From Verrucomicrobiota bacterium (lineage in GTDB: Bacteria > Verrucomicrobiota > Verrucomicrobiia > Chthoniobacterales > UBA10450), in NCBI GenBank assembly GCA_003219695.1, contig QHQA01000007.1, forward strand, positions 18,294 through 82,293: a stretch of 64,000 nucleotides of DNA, written 5' to 3'. The notes beneath the pieces were generated by a model. It was not told the DNA's origin, did no database searches, and worked only from the letters and a program-made list of their open reading frames with translations. Each line of letters begins with the position of its first letter. Position 1 is the stretch's first letter. Below, piece by piece: positions 37,629-46,932 of the stretch. The position numbers were made by a program, and so were the translations under genes.

Positions 37629-39509
37629 ATGGGCCGGATTCGATTGTTATCGGAGACTGTGGCCAGCCAGGTGGCGGCGGGCGAAGTGGTGGAACGCCCC
37701 GCATCGGTGGTGAAAGAACTAATCGAAAACAGCATCGACGCAGGCGCGCGCAAAATCGACATCATAATTCGTCGCGGGGGAATTTCCATCGTTCGGGTAA
37801 TCGATGATGGCTGCGGCATGGATCGAGATGACGCGCTGCTTTCGCTGGAGCGACATGCCACTAGCAAGATTCGCTCGACCGCCGATCTTCAAGCAGTCGC
37901 CACGCTGGGATTTCGGGGTGAAGCTCTGCCGAGCATCGCCAGCGTGTCGCGATTCCGCCTGACCACACGCGAGGCGCGCGCTTTCGCAGGAACCGAGATC
38001 ATTGTCAATGGCGGCAAGCTCGAAGTTGTGCGCGATGGAGGTGAAGCTCCTGGAACGCAAGTCGAGGTGCGCTCGCTTTTTTATAACCTGCCCGCGCGTC
38101 GCAAATTTCTTCGTTCTGAAAACACCGAGAGCCGCAACATCGAACACCAGATTCATTTGCAAGCCATCAGCCATCCTCAGATCGGCTTCTCCTTGTTGCG
38201 AGATGACCGCATGTTATTTCAGTTACCAGCGGCGGCAACGCTCAGTGATCGTATTCGAGATTTGTATGGCGTTGAGCTGTTGCAGCGACTCGTTGAGGTA
38301 AACGGCACTGCTTCGCGCAAGATTCGAATCAGCGGCTTTATCGGGCAGGCAGGTCTGAGCCGGCAAGCGCGGACGCAACAGCTCGTTTTTGTAAACGGCC
38401 GGGCGATTGAAAGCGGTCTCATCACAGCCGCTCTCCGCGAAGGCTACCATACCGCTCTCATGAAAGGGCAGTATCCGGTTACGTTCCTTTTTCTTGAGCT
38501 TGATCCCGCGGCGGTGGATGTAAATGTCCACCCGGCAAAGCGCGAAGTGCGTTTCCGCGATCCGAACGGAGTCCGTGAAGCGCTCGTTCGCTGCATTCAA
38601 CAGACATTGGAAGGCAGCCGGGCCGCGTGGCAGGAAAAATTTCGCGCGCCGATCAATTTGCCCGCCGCTGTTTCGGGAAAAGCGGCTCCCGACCCGAGAC
38701 TGCGGCCCGAGGTATCCACTCCCGAGGAATCACATCGCGAGTTACCACACTTTGGTACGACTGTAGCCGGGGTCGGCCTGTCCGCCGTAGCCTTGCCGAA
38801 GGCGGATGACCCTGGCAGGGCAACACAATCGCAGGCTGTAGGGCAGGCGCATCGCCTGCCAAATACGCGCGCCGATTCGGCAGGCGATGCGCCTGCCCTA
38901 CAACAACGGCATGCTAACAAAGCTGCTCAACAAGAATTCCAGATCATCGGCGTCCTAAGCAAACTTTATGTGCTGATGGAAAGTGCGTGCGGTCTTGTGC
39001 TGGTTGATCAGCACGCGGCGCACGAGCGGATTCTCTTCGAAGAATTGCGGCGAAGAATGGAAGAGCAGGGAGTCCCAACGCAAAAGCTGCTGCTTCCGCA
39101 GATGTTCGATGTGCCGCCGCGGGATGCTGACTGGATTGAGCGCAACATGTCGATTCTGCAACGGATGGGAATCGGGATTGAGAGTTTCGGGCCAGACACG
39201 TTCAAAATCGACAGTCTCCCCAGTTTTTTGAATGTGTCCGACCCGGCGCAGTTCATGCGCAAAGTGATCGATGATCTAAAGAGCGCTGGCAACAGCGCTT
39301 CAACGATGCGACTGGGTGAAGAGATGATCGCCAAGAGCGTTTGTCGTCACGCCGTCAAAGCCAATGATCCGTTGCGTTATCCCGAAGTAGAAAAACTGAT
39401 TCGCGATTTGCTCGATTGCGACTTGCCCTATTGCTGCCCTCATGGCCGGCCAACCATGATCCAGATTTCGCTGGCCGAACTGGAAAAAAAATTCGGACGC
39501 AAAATCTGA
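37629..39509 (+). CDS. mutL: DNA mismatch repair protein MutL
   Basis: IRLLSETVASQVAAGEVVERPASVVKELIENSIDAGA, GFRGEALPSIASVS, C-terminal LVDQHAAHERILFEELRRR and CPHGRPTMIQI. Confidence 0.97.
   Translation: MGRIRLLSETVASQVAAGEVVERPASVVKELIENSIDAGARKIDIIIRRGGISIVRVIDDGCGMDRDDALLSLERHATSKIRSTADLQAVATLGFRGEALPSIASVSRFRLTTREARAFAGTEIIVNGGKLEVVRDGGEAPGTQVEVRSLFYNLPARRKFLRSENTESRNIEHQIHLQAISHPQIGFSLLRDDRMLFQLPAAATLSDRIRDLYGVELLQRLVEVNGTASRKIRISGFIGQAGLSRQARTQQLVFVNGRAIESGLITAALREGYHTALMKGQYPVTFLFLELDPAAVDVNVHPAKREVRFRDPNGVREALVRCIQQTLEGSRAAWQEKFRAPINLPAAVSGKAAPDPRLRPEVSTPEESHRELPHFGTTVAGVGLSAVALPKADDPGRATQSQAVGQAHRLPNTRADSAGDAPALQQRHANKAAQQEFQIIGVLSKLYVLMESACGLVLVDQHAAHERILFEELRRRMEEQGVPTQKLLLPQMFDVPPRDADWIERNMSILQRMGIGIESFGPDTFKIDSLPSFLNVSDPAQFMRKVIDDLKSAGNSASTMRLGEEMIAKSVCRHAVKANDPLRYPEVEKLIRDLLDCDLPYCCPHGRPTMIQISLAELEKKFGRKI
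38762..38902. repeat. Two palindromic elements inside the mutL inter-domain linker
   Basis: 38762-38823 nested palindrome gggtc..tccgcc..ggcgga..gaccc; 38837-38902 perfect 24 bp inverted repeat tgtagggcaggcgcatcgcctgcc / ggcaggcgatgcgcctgccctaca. Confidence 0.9.
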
Positions 39510-39902
<393 letters not shown>

Positions 39903-39976
39903 ATCAGAGGTCAGAAGTCAGAAATCGGACGTCAGCTTAGTCTCTTCAACGCTTTAACGCGTCAACCCGATAACCG

Positions 39977-40837
39977 ATGCACGATTATTTGCTGTCGCTC
40001 TTTCTCGGCGTCGTCGAAGGACTGACCGAATTTCTCCCGGTAAGCTCGACCGCGCATTTACGCATCTGCGAAGGGCTGCTGCATATCAATCTTCAAGACG
40101 GGTTTTGGAAAATGTACACGATCGTTATCCAACTCGGCGCCATTCTGGCGTTGCCGGTTTATTTTCGAGAGCGCATCCTCAAGTTCCTTCGCACGTTCCC
40201 GAGAGGCGAACGCGGCAACCGCAACATCTTTACGCATCCGCTGAGTCTCACGCTCATTGCGTTTGTTGTGACCGCGGTTCCAGCGTGGCTCTTAACGAAA
40301 CAGATCGGCAAAAACCTGGAGAATCTCTGGGTTATGGCGCTGGCGCTCCTCATCGGGGGAATCATCATGTGGATCGTTGATGCCGTTTTTCGGCGATCGC
40401 GCACTACGCACATGGAAGAGATGACCCTGCCGCAGGCGGTCTGGATCGGCGCGGCGCAAATTCTTTCCGCTGTTTTTCCCGGCACTTCGCGCTCGATGTC
40501 CACCATTGCCGCAGGAGAGATCGCCGGCATGTCGCGTCCGGCCGCGCTTGAGTTTTCTTTTTTCCTTTCGATGCCGACGATGTTCGTGGCGACCGCATAC
40601 GATTTTCTGAAGACAGCGATGCCGCGTCATCACCAAGCGGAGATTGCACCGCTAACGATGAATCCCCATAAATGGATCGTGCTCGCGATCGGGTTTGTGG
40701 TTTCATTTTTCGTGGCGCTGGTCGTGGTCGCATGGTTTATGAACTGGGTGCGCTCGCGCGGATTTGCACCGTTTGCTCTTTACCGGATTGTGCTTGGCAT
40801 TGGATTATTGATGGTGCTGGTGCGCGGCGTGATGTGA
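39977..40837 (+). CDS. uppP: Undecaprenyl-diphosphatase
   Basis: LSLFLGVVEGLTEFLPVSSTAHL and GAAQILSAVFPGTSRSMSTIAAGEIAGMSRPAALEFSFFLSMP. Confidence 0.96.
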   Translation: MHDYLLSLFLGVVEGLTEFLPVSSTAHLRICEGLLHINLQDGFWKMYTIVIQLGAILALPVYFRERILKFLRTFPRGERGNRNIFTHPLSLTLIAFVVTAVPAWLLTKQIGKNLENLWVMALALLIGGIIMWIVDAVFRRSRTTHMEEMTLPQAVWIGAAQILSAVFPGTSRSMSTIAAGEIAGMSRPAALEFSFFLSMPTMFVATAYDFLKTAMPRHHQAEIAPLTMNPHKWIVLAIGFVVSFFVALVVVAWFMNWVRSRGFAPFALYRIVLGIGLLMVLVRGVM

Positions 40838-40847
40838 TCGATTACCG

Positions 40848-41255
40848 ATGGAAACAGACGTGATTCTTCCCGATCTTCAAAGCGCCGTTCTTTGCGAGGA
40901 CGTCCGCTGCGAAGTCAATGGGATGCAGACACTGGTGGGCGTGCTCAGTGTGATCCCGGCGCCATCGCTGCCGATTAATTACATGCGGCTGTGCATTTGG
41001 GCGCGTTGGTGCAGTGGCGCTGGAAAATTTCGGCAAAGATCGCGCATCATAGACGTAGATGAACAGCACGTAGTCGCGCAAGCAGATGTCGAGTTTGTGC
41101 TGAAGGAGATGGAGAGCCACGCGACCAACGTGCATTATTTTGGCGGTGTGCAGTTTCAGCAATATGGATTGCATCACGTGGAAATCTATCTGGAAAACGA
41201 ATTGCGCCTGCGCTTTCCGTTGCCGGTAATCCAAGTTCCCCGCCCAACTGGCTGA
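40848..41255 (+). CDS. Conserved hypothetical protein (DUF6941-like)
   Basis: METDVILPDLQSAVLCEDVRCEVNGMQTLVGVLSVI; family name from recall, unverified. Confidence 0.65.
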   Translation: METDVILPDLQSAVLCEDVRCEVNGMQTLVGVLSVIPAPSLPINYMRLCIWARWCSGAGKFRQRSRIIDVDEQHVVAQADVEFVLKEMESHATNVHYFGGVQFQQYGLHHVEIYLENELRLRFPLPVIQVPRPTG

Positions 41256-41270
41256 ACTCGGCAAGGTCCA

Positions 41271-41852
41271 ATGAGTGAGGGCTTGCCAATGGATCGGTTT
41301 TGCTTATCGGGATGCTTTGTGCTGAAGGGCTTTTTTGGGGTGCTACTTTGCAGTGTTGTCCTTGCGGGGCAAATGCACGCGCAGGAAGTCATCGTTGCGC
41401 GTGAAACCAAGCCCGCGGCTACCAAGCAACCAGAGGCGCCTTCCGAGCAAGTTCCTTCGGAATCGCCTACACCGGCGCCAGCGAAACCCAAATCGCGCAC
41501 GAAGAAATCCGCTTCCGAGGCGCCCACGATTGAGCAAATGCGAGAGGCGGGAGCGCTTGCTGCCGAGGGATTGGAGAACCGGGGTCCTTCACACCCGGCG
41601 AGAACACGCGTATCTGATGCGCAGCCCACGGCAACTGAAACCCCGCATGTACTTGAAACTGCCAAGCCGGTGAAAAGGGAAACACTGATAGAGCAAAGAA
41701 GCACGCCGCGCCCCTCGAAGCCACGAGGTACAAAGCTGGAGGCGATCGGCCCGGTCCGGCCGACCATGATTGAATCTGGAAGAGAGCAGCCCAGCGCTAC
41801 GCCCTCGGCAAAGGGAGTGGGAGCTCGCTTCGAGCAAACTCCCGCGCCGTAA
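41271..41852 (+). CDS. Hypothetical secreted Pro/Ala/Lys-rich protein
   Basis: Signal-like FFGVLLCSVVLAGQMHAQ then low-complexity region. Confidence 0.5.
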   Translation: MSEGLPMDRFCLSGCFVLKGFFGVLLCSVVLAGQMHAQEVIVARETKPAATKQPEAPSEQVPSESPTPAPAKPKSRTKKSASEAPTIEQMREAGALAAEGLENRGPSHPARTRVSDAQPTATETPHVLETAKPVKRETLIEQRSTPRPSKPRGTKLEAIGPVRPTMIESGREQPSATPSAKGVGARFEQTPAP

Positions 41853-41860
41853 TTTCCTCA

Positions 41861-41930
41861 ATTCTTTCTCGTGCTCTTCCTTTACGACCGTTCTCAAGAG
41901 TAAGAGCATGAGCAAGAACAAGAGCAAAAG
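41861..41930. repeat. Inverted array of (GAGCAN)-type hexamers
   Basis: ttctttctcgtgctcttcc...ctcaagagtaagagcatgagcaagaacaagagcaaaag. Confidence 0.75.
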
Positions 41931-42048
41931 GGGGCCGGGCTGCGCAAAATTTCTTGCGCGGCGGCGTTGCAAACGTATCATCTATAGGCAGTCCCGACTG
42001 TGTCCTGCCGGATGCATCGGGAAAATTTTTTGCCCATTTCTGATTTCA

Positions 42049-43323
42049 ATGGCGAACACAATTTTGATCGGGATGCAGTGGGGCGACGAAGGCAAGGGTA
42101 AGATCATCGACGTGCTTACCGCCAAGAGCGACATCGTTGTCCGCAGCCAGGGCGGCAACAACGCCGGGCACACGGTCTTCCATCGCGGCGTCAAATACGT
42201 GCTCCATCTAATCCCGTCTGGAATTCTCCGGCGCGGCAAAATGTGCGTCATTGGAAACGGCGTTGTGATCGATCCAGTCGCGCTGGTCGCCGAGGTGGAC
42301 GGTTTGCGCCAATTGGGAATCAAAATCGACAAGAAACTGCTCATAAGCGATTGCGCTCATCTTGTCCTGCCTTATCACCGCATCCTCGATGAGCAGCGCG
42401 AGCTGCGCCGAGGCCGGATTGGAACGACCAAGCGCGGGATCGGGCCGGCTTATGGCGACAAAGCGGCGCGCACGGGCCTGCGCATGTCCGATCTGATGCA
42501 GCCGATTGTGTTCTCGAAAAAACTGCAGGCGAAGATTATTGAAAATAACAGAATCCTTCAGGCGCTCGGTGCAAAGTCGATCAGTTTTCGCGAGGTCAAC
42601 GAGAGTTATCTGGCAGCCGGCGAAAAATTGCGCCCATACGTGGCGAACACGGTGGTCTATCTCCATCGCGCCATGGAGCGAGGCAAAAAAATATTGTTCG
42701 AAGGTGCGCAGGGAACATTCCTCGATATCGACCACGGCACGTATCCGTATGTGACTTCTTCCAATACGACCGCAGGCGGTGCATGCACTGGCACCGGCGT
42801 GCCGCCCCATCGGATGGATCGCGTGGTGGGCGTGATGAAGGCGTATTCGACGCGCGTAGGCGATGGAGCGTTGCCTACGGAAGACGCGCACTTGGCACAA
42901 ATGCTTCATAATCTCGGACGCGAATTTGGCGCGACTACCGGACGCAAACGCCGGTGCGGCTGGTTTGATGCCGTGGCGTCGCGTTACGCTGGGATGATCA
43001 ACGGGATCGACGAGATCGCCATCACCAATCTCGATGGACTTGATCACGTCGATCCCATTCGAGTTTGTGTTGCTTATCGGCTATATGGGAAACACCTGGA
43101 CGTTCCGCCGTGCGACGCCACTCAGCTGGCCAATTGCGAACCGGTCTATGAAGAAGTGTCCGGCTGGAACACGTCTATTCATGCGGTGCGAAAATTTTCG
43201 CAGCTTCCTGCGGCAGCGAGGAAATACGTCAGATACATCTCCGAATTAACGGGCGGAAAGTTGTCCATGGTTAGCGTCGGCCCCGCACGCGGTGAGACGA
43301 TCGTTCTCTCGCGCACCGGTTAG
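42049..43323 (+). CDS. purA: Adenylosuccinate synthase
   Basis: MANTILIGMQWGDEGKGKIIDVLTAKSDIVVRSQGGNNAGHTV...GTTKRGIGPAYGDKAARTGLRM. Confidence 0.97.
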   Translation: MANTILIGMQWGDEGKGKIIDVLTAKSDIVVRSQGGNNAGHTVFHRGVKYVLHLIPSGILRRGKMCVIGNGVVIDPVALVAEVDGLRQLGIKIDKKLLISDCAHLVLPYHRILDEQRELRRGRIGTTKRGIGPAYGDKAARTGLRMSDLMQPIVFSKKLQAKIIENNRILQALGAKSISFREVNESYLAAGEKLRPYVANTVVYLHRAMERGKKILFEGAQGTFLDIDHGTYPYVTSSNTTAGGACTGTGVPPHRMDRVVGVMKAYSTRVGDGALPTEDAHLAQMLHNLGREFGATTGRKRRCGWFDAVASRYAGMINGIDEIAITNLDGLDHVDPIRVCVAYRLYGKHLDVPPCDATQLANCEPVYEEVSGWNTSIHAVRKFSQLPAAARKYVRYISELTGGKLSMVSVGPARGETIVLSRTG

Positions 43324-43373
43324 ATGCTGCAAGAATGAATCAAAATACGGGTATCGAAGCAGATTCAACGCGC

Positions 43374-43500
43374 GAAAATGACGAAGCACGAATGTTGAAT
43401 GACGAAAGAAGTACGAAGCCCGAATGACGAAGAAGCGACGGACGAGTCCTTCGTCGTTTAACTTTTCGTCATTCCTTCGAGCTTCGGCATTCGGATTTTG
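43374..43500. repeat. Empty inverted array of AATGACGAA / TTCGTCATT units
   Basis: aaaatgacgaagcacgaatgttgaatgacgaaagaagtacgaagcccgaatgacgaag...tccttcgtcgtttaacttttcgtcattccttcgagcttcggcattcgg. Confidence 0.85.
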
Positions 43501-43580
43501 TTATTCCGCCTTTCGAAATCGACGGCGATCTCTCTCTCGCGCCGTTTGCCTCCTCAAGAAAAATTCCAGAAGTTAAGTGG

Positions 43581-44297
43581 ATGTCTGCGAACATCAAAAC
43601 TGTTCCCCGTCACATTGCGATTATCATGGATGGCAATGGCCGGTGGGCGAAGGCGCGTGGACTGCCGCGCATTAAGGGTCACGAAGCCGGCGCCAAAGCG
43701 GTACGCGAATGCGTAGAAGGCTGTGGCGAATTAAAGGTAGAATATCTGACGCTCTACGCGTTCTCCGCCGAAAACTGGCAGCGCCCGAAAAGCGAAGTCA
43801 TCGCGCTGATGCGTTTGCTGCAAAAGTTTTTGAAGGAGAAAACGCCGGAATTGATCGAGAAAAACGTGCGTCTTCAGGCGATTGGGCGATTGACTGATTT
43901 ACCCGAGAGCTCGCAGCAACAGCTGCACAAGACTATCGAGCAAACTGCTGGCAATACGGGACTCACCCTCATCCTTGCCCTGAGCTACGGCGGGCGGCTC
44001 GAAATCATCGACGGCATCAAGAGCTTGCTGCGCGCGATCGAGTTGGGTCATATCGATAAGGCCATGATCGACGTGGCGATGTTCAGCAAGCATCTTTACA
44101 CCCGCTACTATCCCGATCCAGACCTGCTTATTCGCACTTCAGGCGAAATGCGTCTGTCTAACTTCCTGCTCTGGCAAACGTCTTACACCGAACTGTACGT
44201 CACGCCAAAGCTCTGGCCCGACTTCACCAAGAAAGATCTCTTTGCCGCTGTGGAAGAATTCGGCCGCCGCCAGCGCCGTTACGGAGCTGTGGAGTAA
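43581..44297 (+). CDS. uppS: Isoprenyl transferase / undecaprenyl diphosphate synthase
   Basis: HIAIIMDGNGRWAKARGLPRIKGHEAGAKAVRE...YLTLYAFSAENWQRPKSEV. Confidence 0.97.
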   Translation: MSANIKTVPRHIAIIMDGNGRWAKARGLPRIKGHEAGAKAVRECVEGCGELKVEYLTLYAFSAENWQRPKSEVIALMRLLQKFLKEKTPELIEKNVRLQAIGRLTDLPESSQQQLHKTIEQTAGNTGLTLILALSYGGRLEIIDGIKSLLRAIELGHIDKAMIDVAMFSKHLYTRYYPDPDLLIRTSGEMRLSNFLLWQTSYTELYVTPKLWPDFTKKDLFAAVEEFGRRQRRYGAVE

Positions 44298-44567
44298 GTT
44301 GAAACATCAAATCTCAAAATCGTCCACTCGGCATGATCCCAACGGATGCGATCGCGATTGCCACGGTGATTTATATCATATCGGTACCTTGGAAAGCGTC
44401 GCAGCAGCGACGCACTCCAAAACGCAAAGCGCGTGATGCGTGAAAGCATTCAGGGTCGCGCTTTCTTCCTCCTCGAAACCTTTAGCATAGTTGGTCCGCC
44501 CCGAAAAGGCTGCCCTCGACACACCGCGAGGTGAATCGCTATTGTTCAGGCAACAGTCGGAAGTTAT

Positions 44568-45311
44568 ATGAGATTTGAAGGTCAAGTTGCCATCGTCACC
44601 GGAGCGGGACGGGGAATTGGACGTGCAATCGCTGTGCGCCTTGCAGGCGAAGGCGCGCGTGTGGCGTGCGTGAGTCGCACAGAAGCCAACGCGAAAACGA
44701 CCGCTGACGAAATCAATATCATTCGCGCGAATGCAGCGAGGCCCTACGCGGTGGACGTGGCCGATCACGCTGCGGTGCTGAAAGTCGGCGCGCGCATTCT
44801 CGAGGAATTCGTCAAGATCGATATCCTAGTTAACAACGCTGGCGTAGCGCGCGATGCGATCGCCATGCGGATGTCGCTGGAAGACTGGGATGCGGTCATT
44901 AACACGAACTTGCGCGGCGCGTTTAGTTTTACCCAGGCAATTGTTCGAGCCATGACCAAGCAACGCAGTGGCCGCATCATCAACATCAGCTCGGTGATCG
45001 GCCTCATGGGCAATGCCGGGCAAACAAATTATGCGGCGAGCAAGGCAGGCTTAATTGGGTTCACCAAGTCGCTCGCGCGCGAGCTGGCAAGCCGTAACAT
45101 CACTGTAAACGCAGTGGCGCCGGGCTTCGTTATGACCGATATGACCGCGGGGCTTTCCGATGAAATCAAGAACACCATTCACGCTAAAATCCCGCTAGCC
45201 AGAACTGGGACGCCGGAAGAGATCGCCAGCGCGGTGGCATTTCTCGCGTCCGCGGAAGCCGCATATATCACCGGGCAGGTGCTGTGCGTTGATGGCGGAA
45301 TCGTAATGTGA
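44568..45311 (+). CDS. fabG: 3-oxoacyl-ACP reductase
   Basis: AIVTGAGRGIGRAIAVRLAGEGA, NNAGVARD, INISSVIGLMGNAGQTNYAASKAG, GFVMTDMT. Confidence 0.94.
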   Translation: MRFEGQVAIVTGAGRGIGRAIAVRLAGEGARVACVSRTEANAKTTADEINIIRANAARPYAVDVADHAAVLKVGARILEEFVKIDILVNNAGVARDAIAMRMSLEDWDAVINTNLRGAFSFTQAIVRAMTKQRSGRIINISSVIGLMGNAGQTNYAASKAGLIGFTKSLARELASRNITVNAVAPGFVMTDMTAGLSDEIKNTIHAKIPLARTGTPEEIASAVAFLASAEAAYITGQVLCVDGGIVM

Positions 45312-45318
45312 GGGGTTC

Positions 45319-45397
45319 TGTAGCGGCGGTCTATGACCGCCGATGGAGCAGCGCGATGCTGCGGGAATGTTTTCGGCGCTCACAGAGCGCCGCTACA
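45319..45397. repeat. Intergenic palindromic element (tgtagcgg...ccgctaca)
   Basis: tgtagcggcggtctatgaccgccg...ggcgctcacagagcgccgctaca. Confidence 0.85.
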
Positions 45398-45401
45398 GTT
45401 A

Positions 45402-45845
45402 TCACGTGCGTTGCATGATGGTAACGCGCCCCTCGGCGATAAGAAAATCATCTGCCGAGACGCGAAATTTATACACGGTGTTGGCGTGATCGCCGAAGAG
45501 GTGATTCGCGCAGATCACCAGTGGCGTTGCAATGTCATCCAGGCGCGCGACGTGCAGGCGCGCGTCGCGCAGCGCGGCCAGGTACCCCGGTGGCGCGGTC
45601 GCGCCCGCCGCGCGCGCTCGCAATCCGCCATGCACAGCGGCGGCTTGTGCACCGTATTCAAAAGCGTGCACGGCGGACAAATGTCCGTTGCGCCGCAATG
45701 GATTAGCCGGATCGCGATGAGTGTGTGTGGTGCAGACAATCGATTGATCATCCCATTGAGTGACTTCGTCCAACAGGCACATCGAACCGGAGTGGGGGAT
45801 CAACGTGCGAATCTCAGCTTTGTTAATCTGTATGGCGTTAGCCAT
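45402..45845 (-). CDS. Hotdog-fold 3-hydroxyacyl-ACP dehydratase-like protein (ApeP-like)
   Basis: LIPHSGSMCLLDEVTQWDDQSIVCTTHTHRDPANPLRRNGHLSAVHAFEYGAQAAAVHGGL. Confidence 0.8.
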   Translation of the reverse strand: MANAIQINKAEIRTLIPHSGSMCLLDEVTQWDDQSIVCTTHTHRDPANPLRRNGHLSAVHAFEYGAQAAAVHGGLRARAAGATAPPGYLAALRDARLHVARLDDIATPLVICANHLFGDHANTVYKFRVSADDFLIAEGRVTIMQRT

Positions 45846-45857
45846 CGGGTTGGGTGT

Positions 45858-45945
45858 CGCTCCTGCTCCTGCTCGTACTCTTCATTATGTCCTTTTAAAG
45901 TGGGTCTTCGAATCATGAGCATGAGCACGAGCATGAGTAAGAAAG
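45858..45945. repeat. Inverted array of (GAGCAN)-type hexamers
   Basis: cgctcctgctcctgctcgtactcttc...catgagcatgagcacgagcatgagtaagaaag. Confidence 0.85.
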
Positions 45946-46011
45946 AATGCATTGAGCCAGAGCTTTGCTCGTCCGCCATTCGTGCTTCGTCATTTTCTCG
46001 CCGTGCGAAGC

Positions 46012-46932
46012 CTAATCCCAAAAGGAATAGAAGTTAAACCAGTTGTAAGGAGCAAACTGTGCATAATGCTCGAGGCGCTCAGCGTAGCGCTGCATCCAGA
46101 GCTGGATGTCCTCAGCGCGACGACCGCGATCCAAGACGATCTCATCGGCAAAAGGTTCGAAGTAAATTTCGTAGCGATTTCCGCCGCGGTAGAGTCCAAA
46201 AAACAATATCACCGGGCAACGCGTCATGGCGGCAAGCAAGACAGGGCCGCCTGGGAACGTGGCCGGCGTGCCGAGGAACTGACATTGCGTTGTCTTGTCG
46301 CCGCTGGAGACGCGGTCGCCTAACATGCCGATGAAACAGCCGGCATCCAAACTCTCCTTGACCCTTATCAGTGTATCCGGTTGGTCGGGCGCGATCACCG
46401 TGCTGGCAATCCTAGGATTAAGCGCGTCAAAAAAGCGTGTGATGTTTTGGTTGTGCACGACATCCATCAACACATTCAGCGGAAATTTTTTCTGCATTAC
46501 TCCCAACGCGCGTAAGACTTCGAAGCTGCCCAGGTGCGAGCCTAACAAGAGACTGCCTTTGCCAGTTTCAATCTGGCAGTCCAGGATTTCCTTTCCATAA
46601 ACCGTCACGTCAAAGCGCTCGAATTCACCGCGCAACAGGTAAACGCGATCCAGAATTGTCGCAGCGAAACAATGAAAATGCCGCAAGACGTGCCACCAGC
46701 GGGCTGACTCACCCCGCACACGCTTCAAGTATTGGTAAGATGTTCGACGCGCAGCGCGCGCAGTGATGACAAAATAAAGTGTGATCGGATACAGCAACAG
46801 GCTTGCTGCCCGGCGCCCGATGTGCAGCGCGATCCACGCGATTACTTGCAGTGACGCAGGCGTGCCGCGTTCCGGCAGCTGTGCCCAGTGGTCTGTCTCC
46901 GCGCCTTTAGCTCCCAGGACTTTCGCGGTCAT
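46012..46932 (-). CDS. LpxL/HtrB-like lysophospholipid acyltransferase family protein
   Basis: GKGSLLLGSHLGSFEVLRALG...FIGMLGDRVSSGDKTTQCQFLGTPATFPGGPVLLAAMTRCPVILFF. Confidence 0.9.
   Translation of the reverse strand: MTAKVLGAKGAETDHWAQLPERGTPASLQVIAWIALHIGRRAASLLLYPITLYFVITARAARRTSYQYLKRVRGESARWWHVLRHFHCFAATILDRVYLLRGEFERFDVTVYGKEILDCQIETGKGSLLLGSHLGSFEVLRALGVMQKKFPLNVLMDVVHNQNITRFFDALNPRIASTVIAPDQPDTLIRVKESLDAGCFIGMLGDRVSSGDKTTQCQFLGTPATFPGGPVLLAAMTRCPVILFFGLYRGGNRYEIYFEPFADEIVLDRGRRAEDIQLWMQRYAERLEHYAQFAPYNWFNFYSFWD

Noticed and set aside
41770-42048. N-terminal extension of the purA ORF
   Set aside because: Covers the end of the previous gene and the GAGCAN array; the canonical start MANTILIGMQWGDEGKGK is at 42049.
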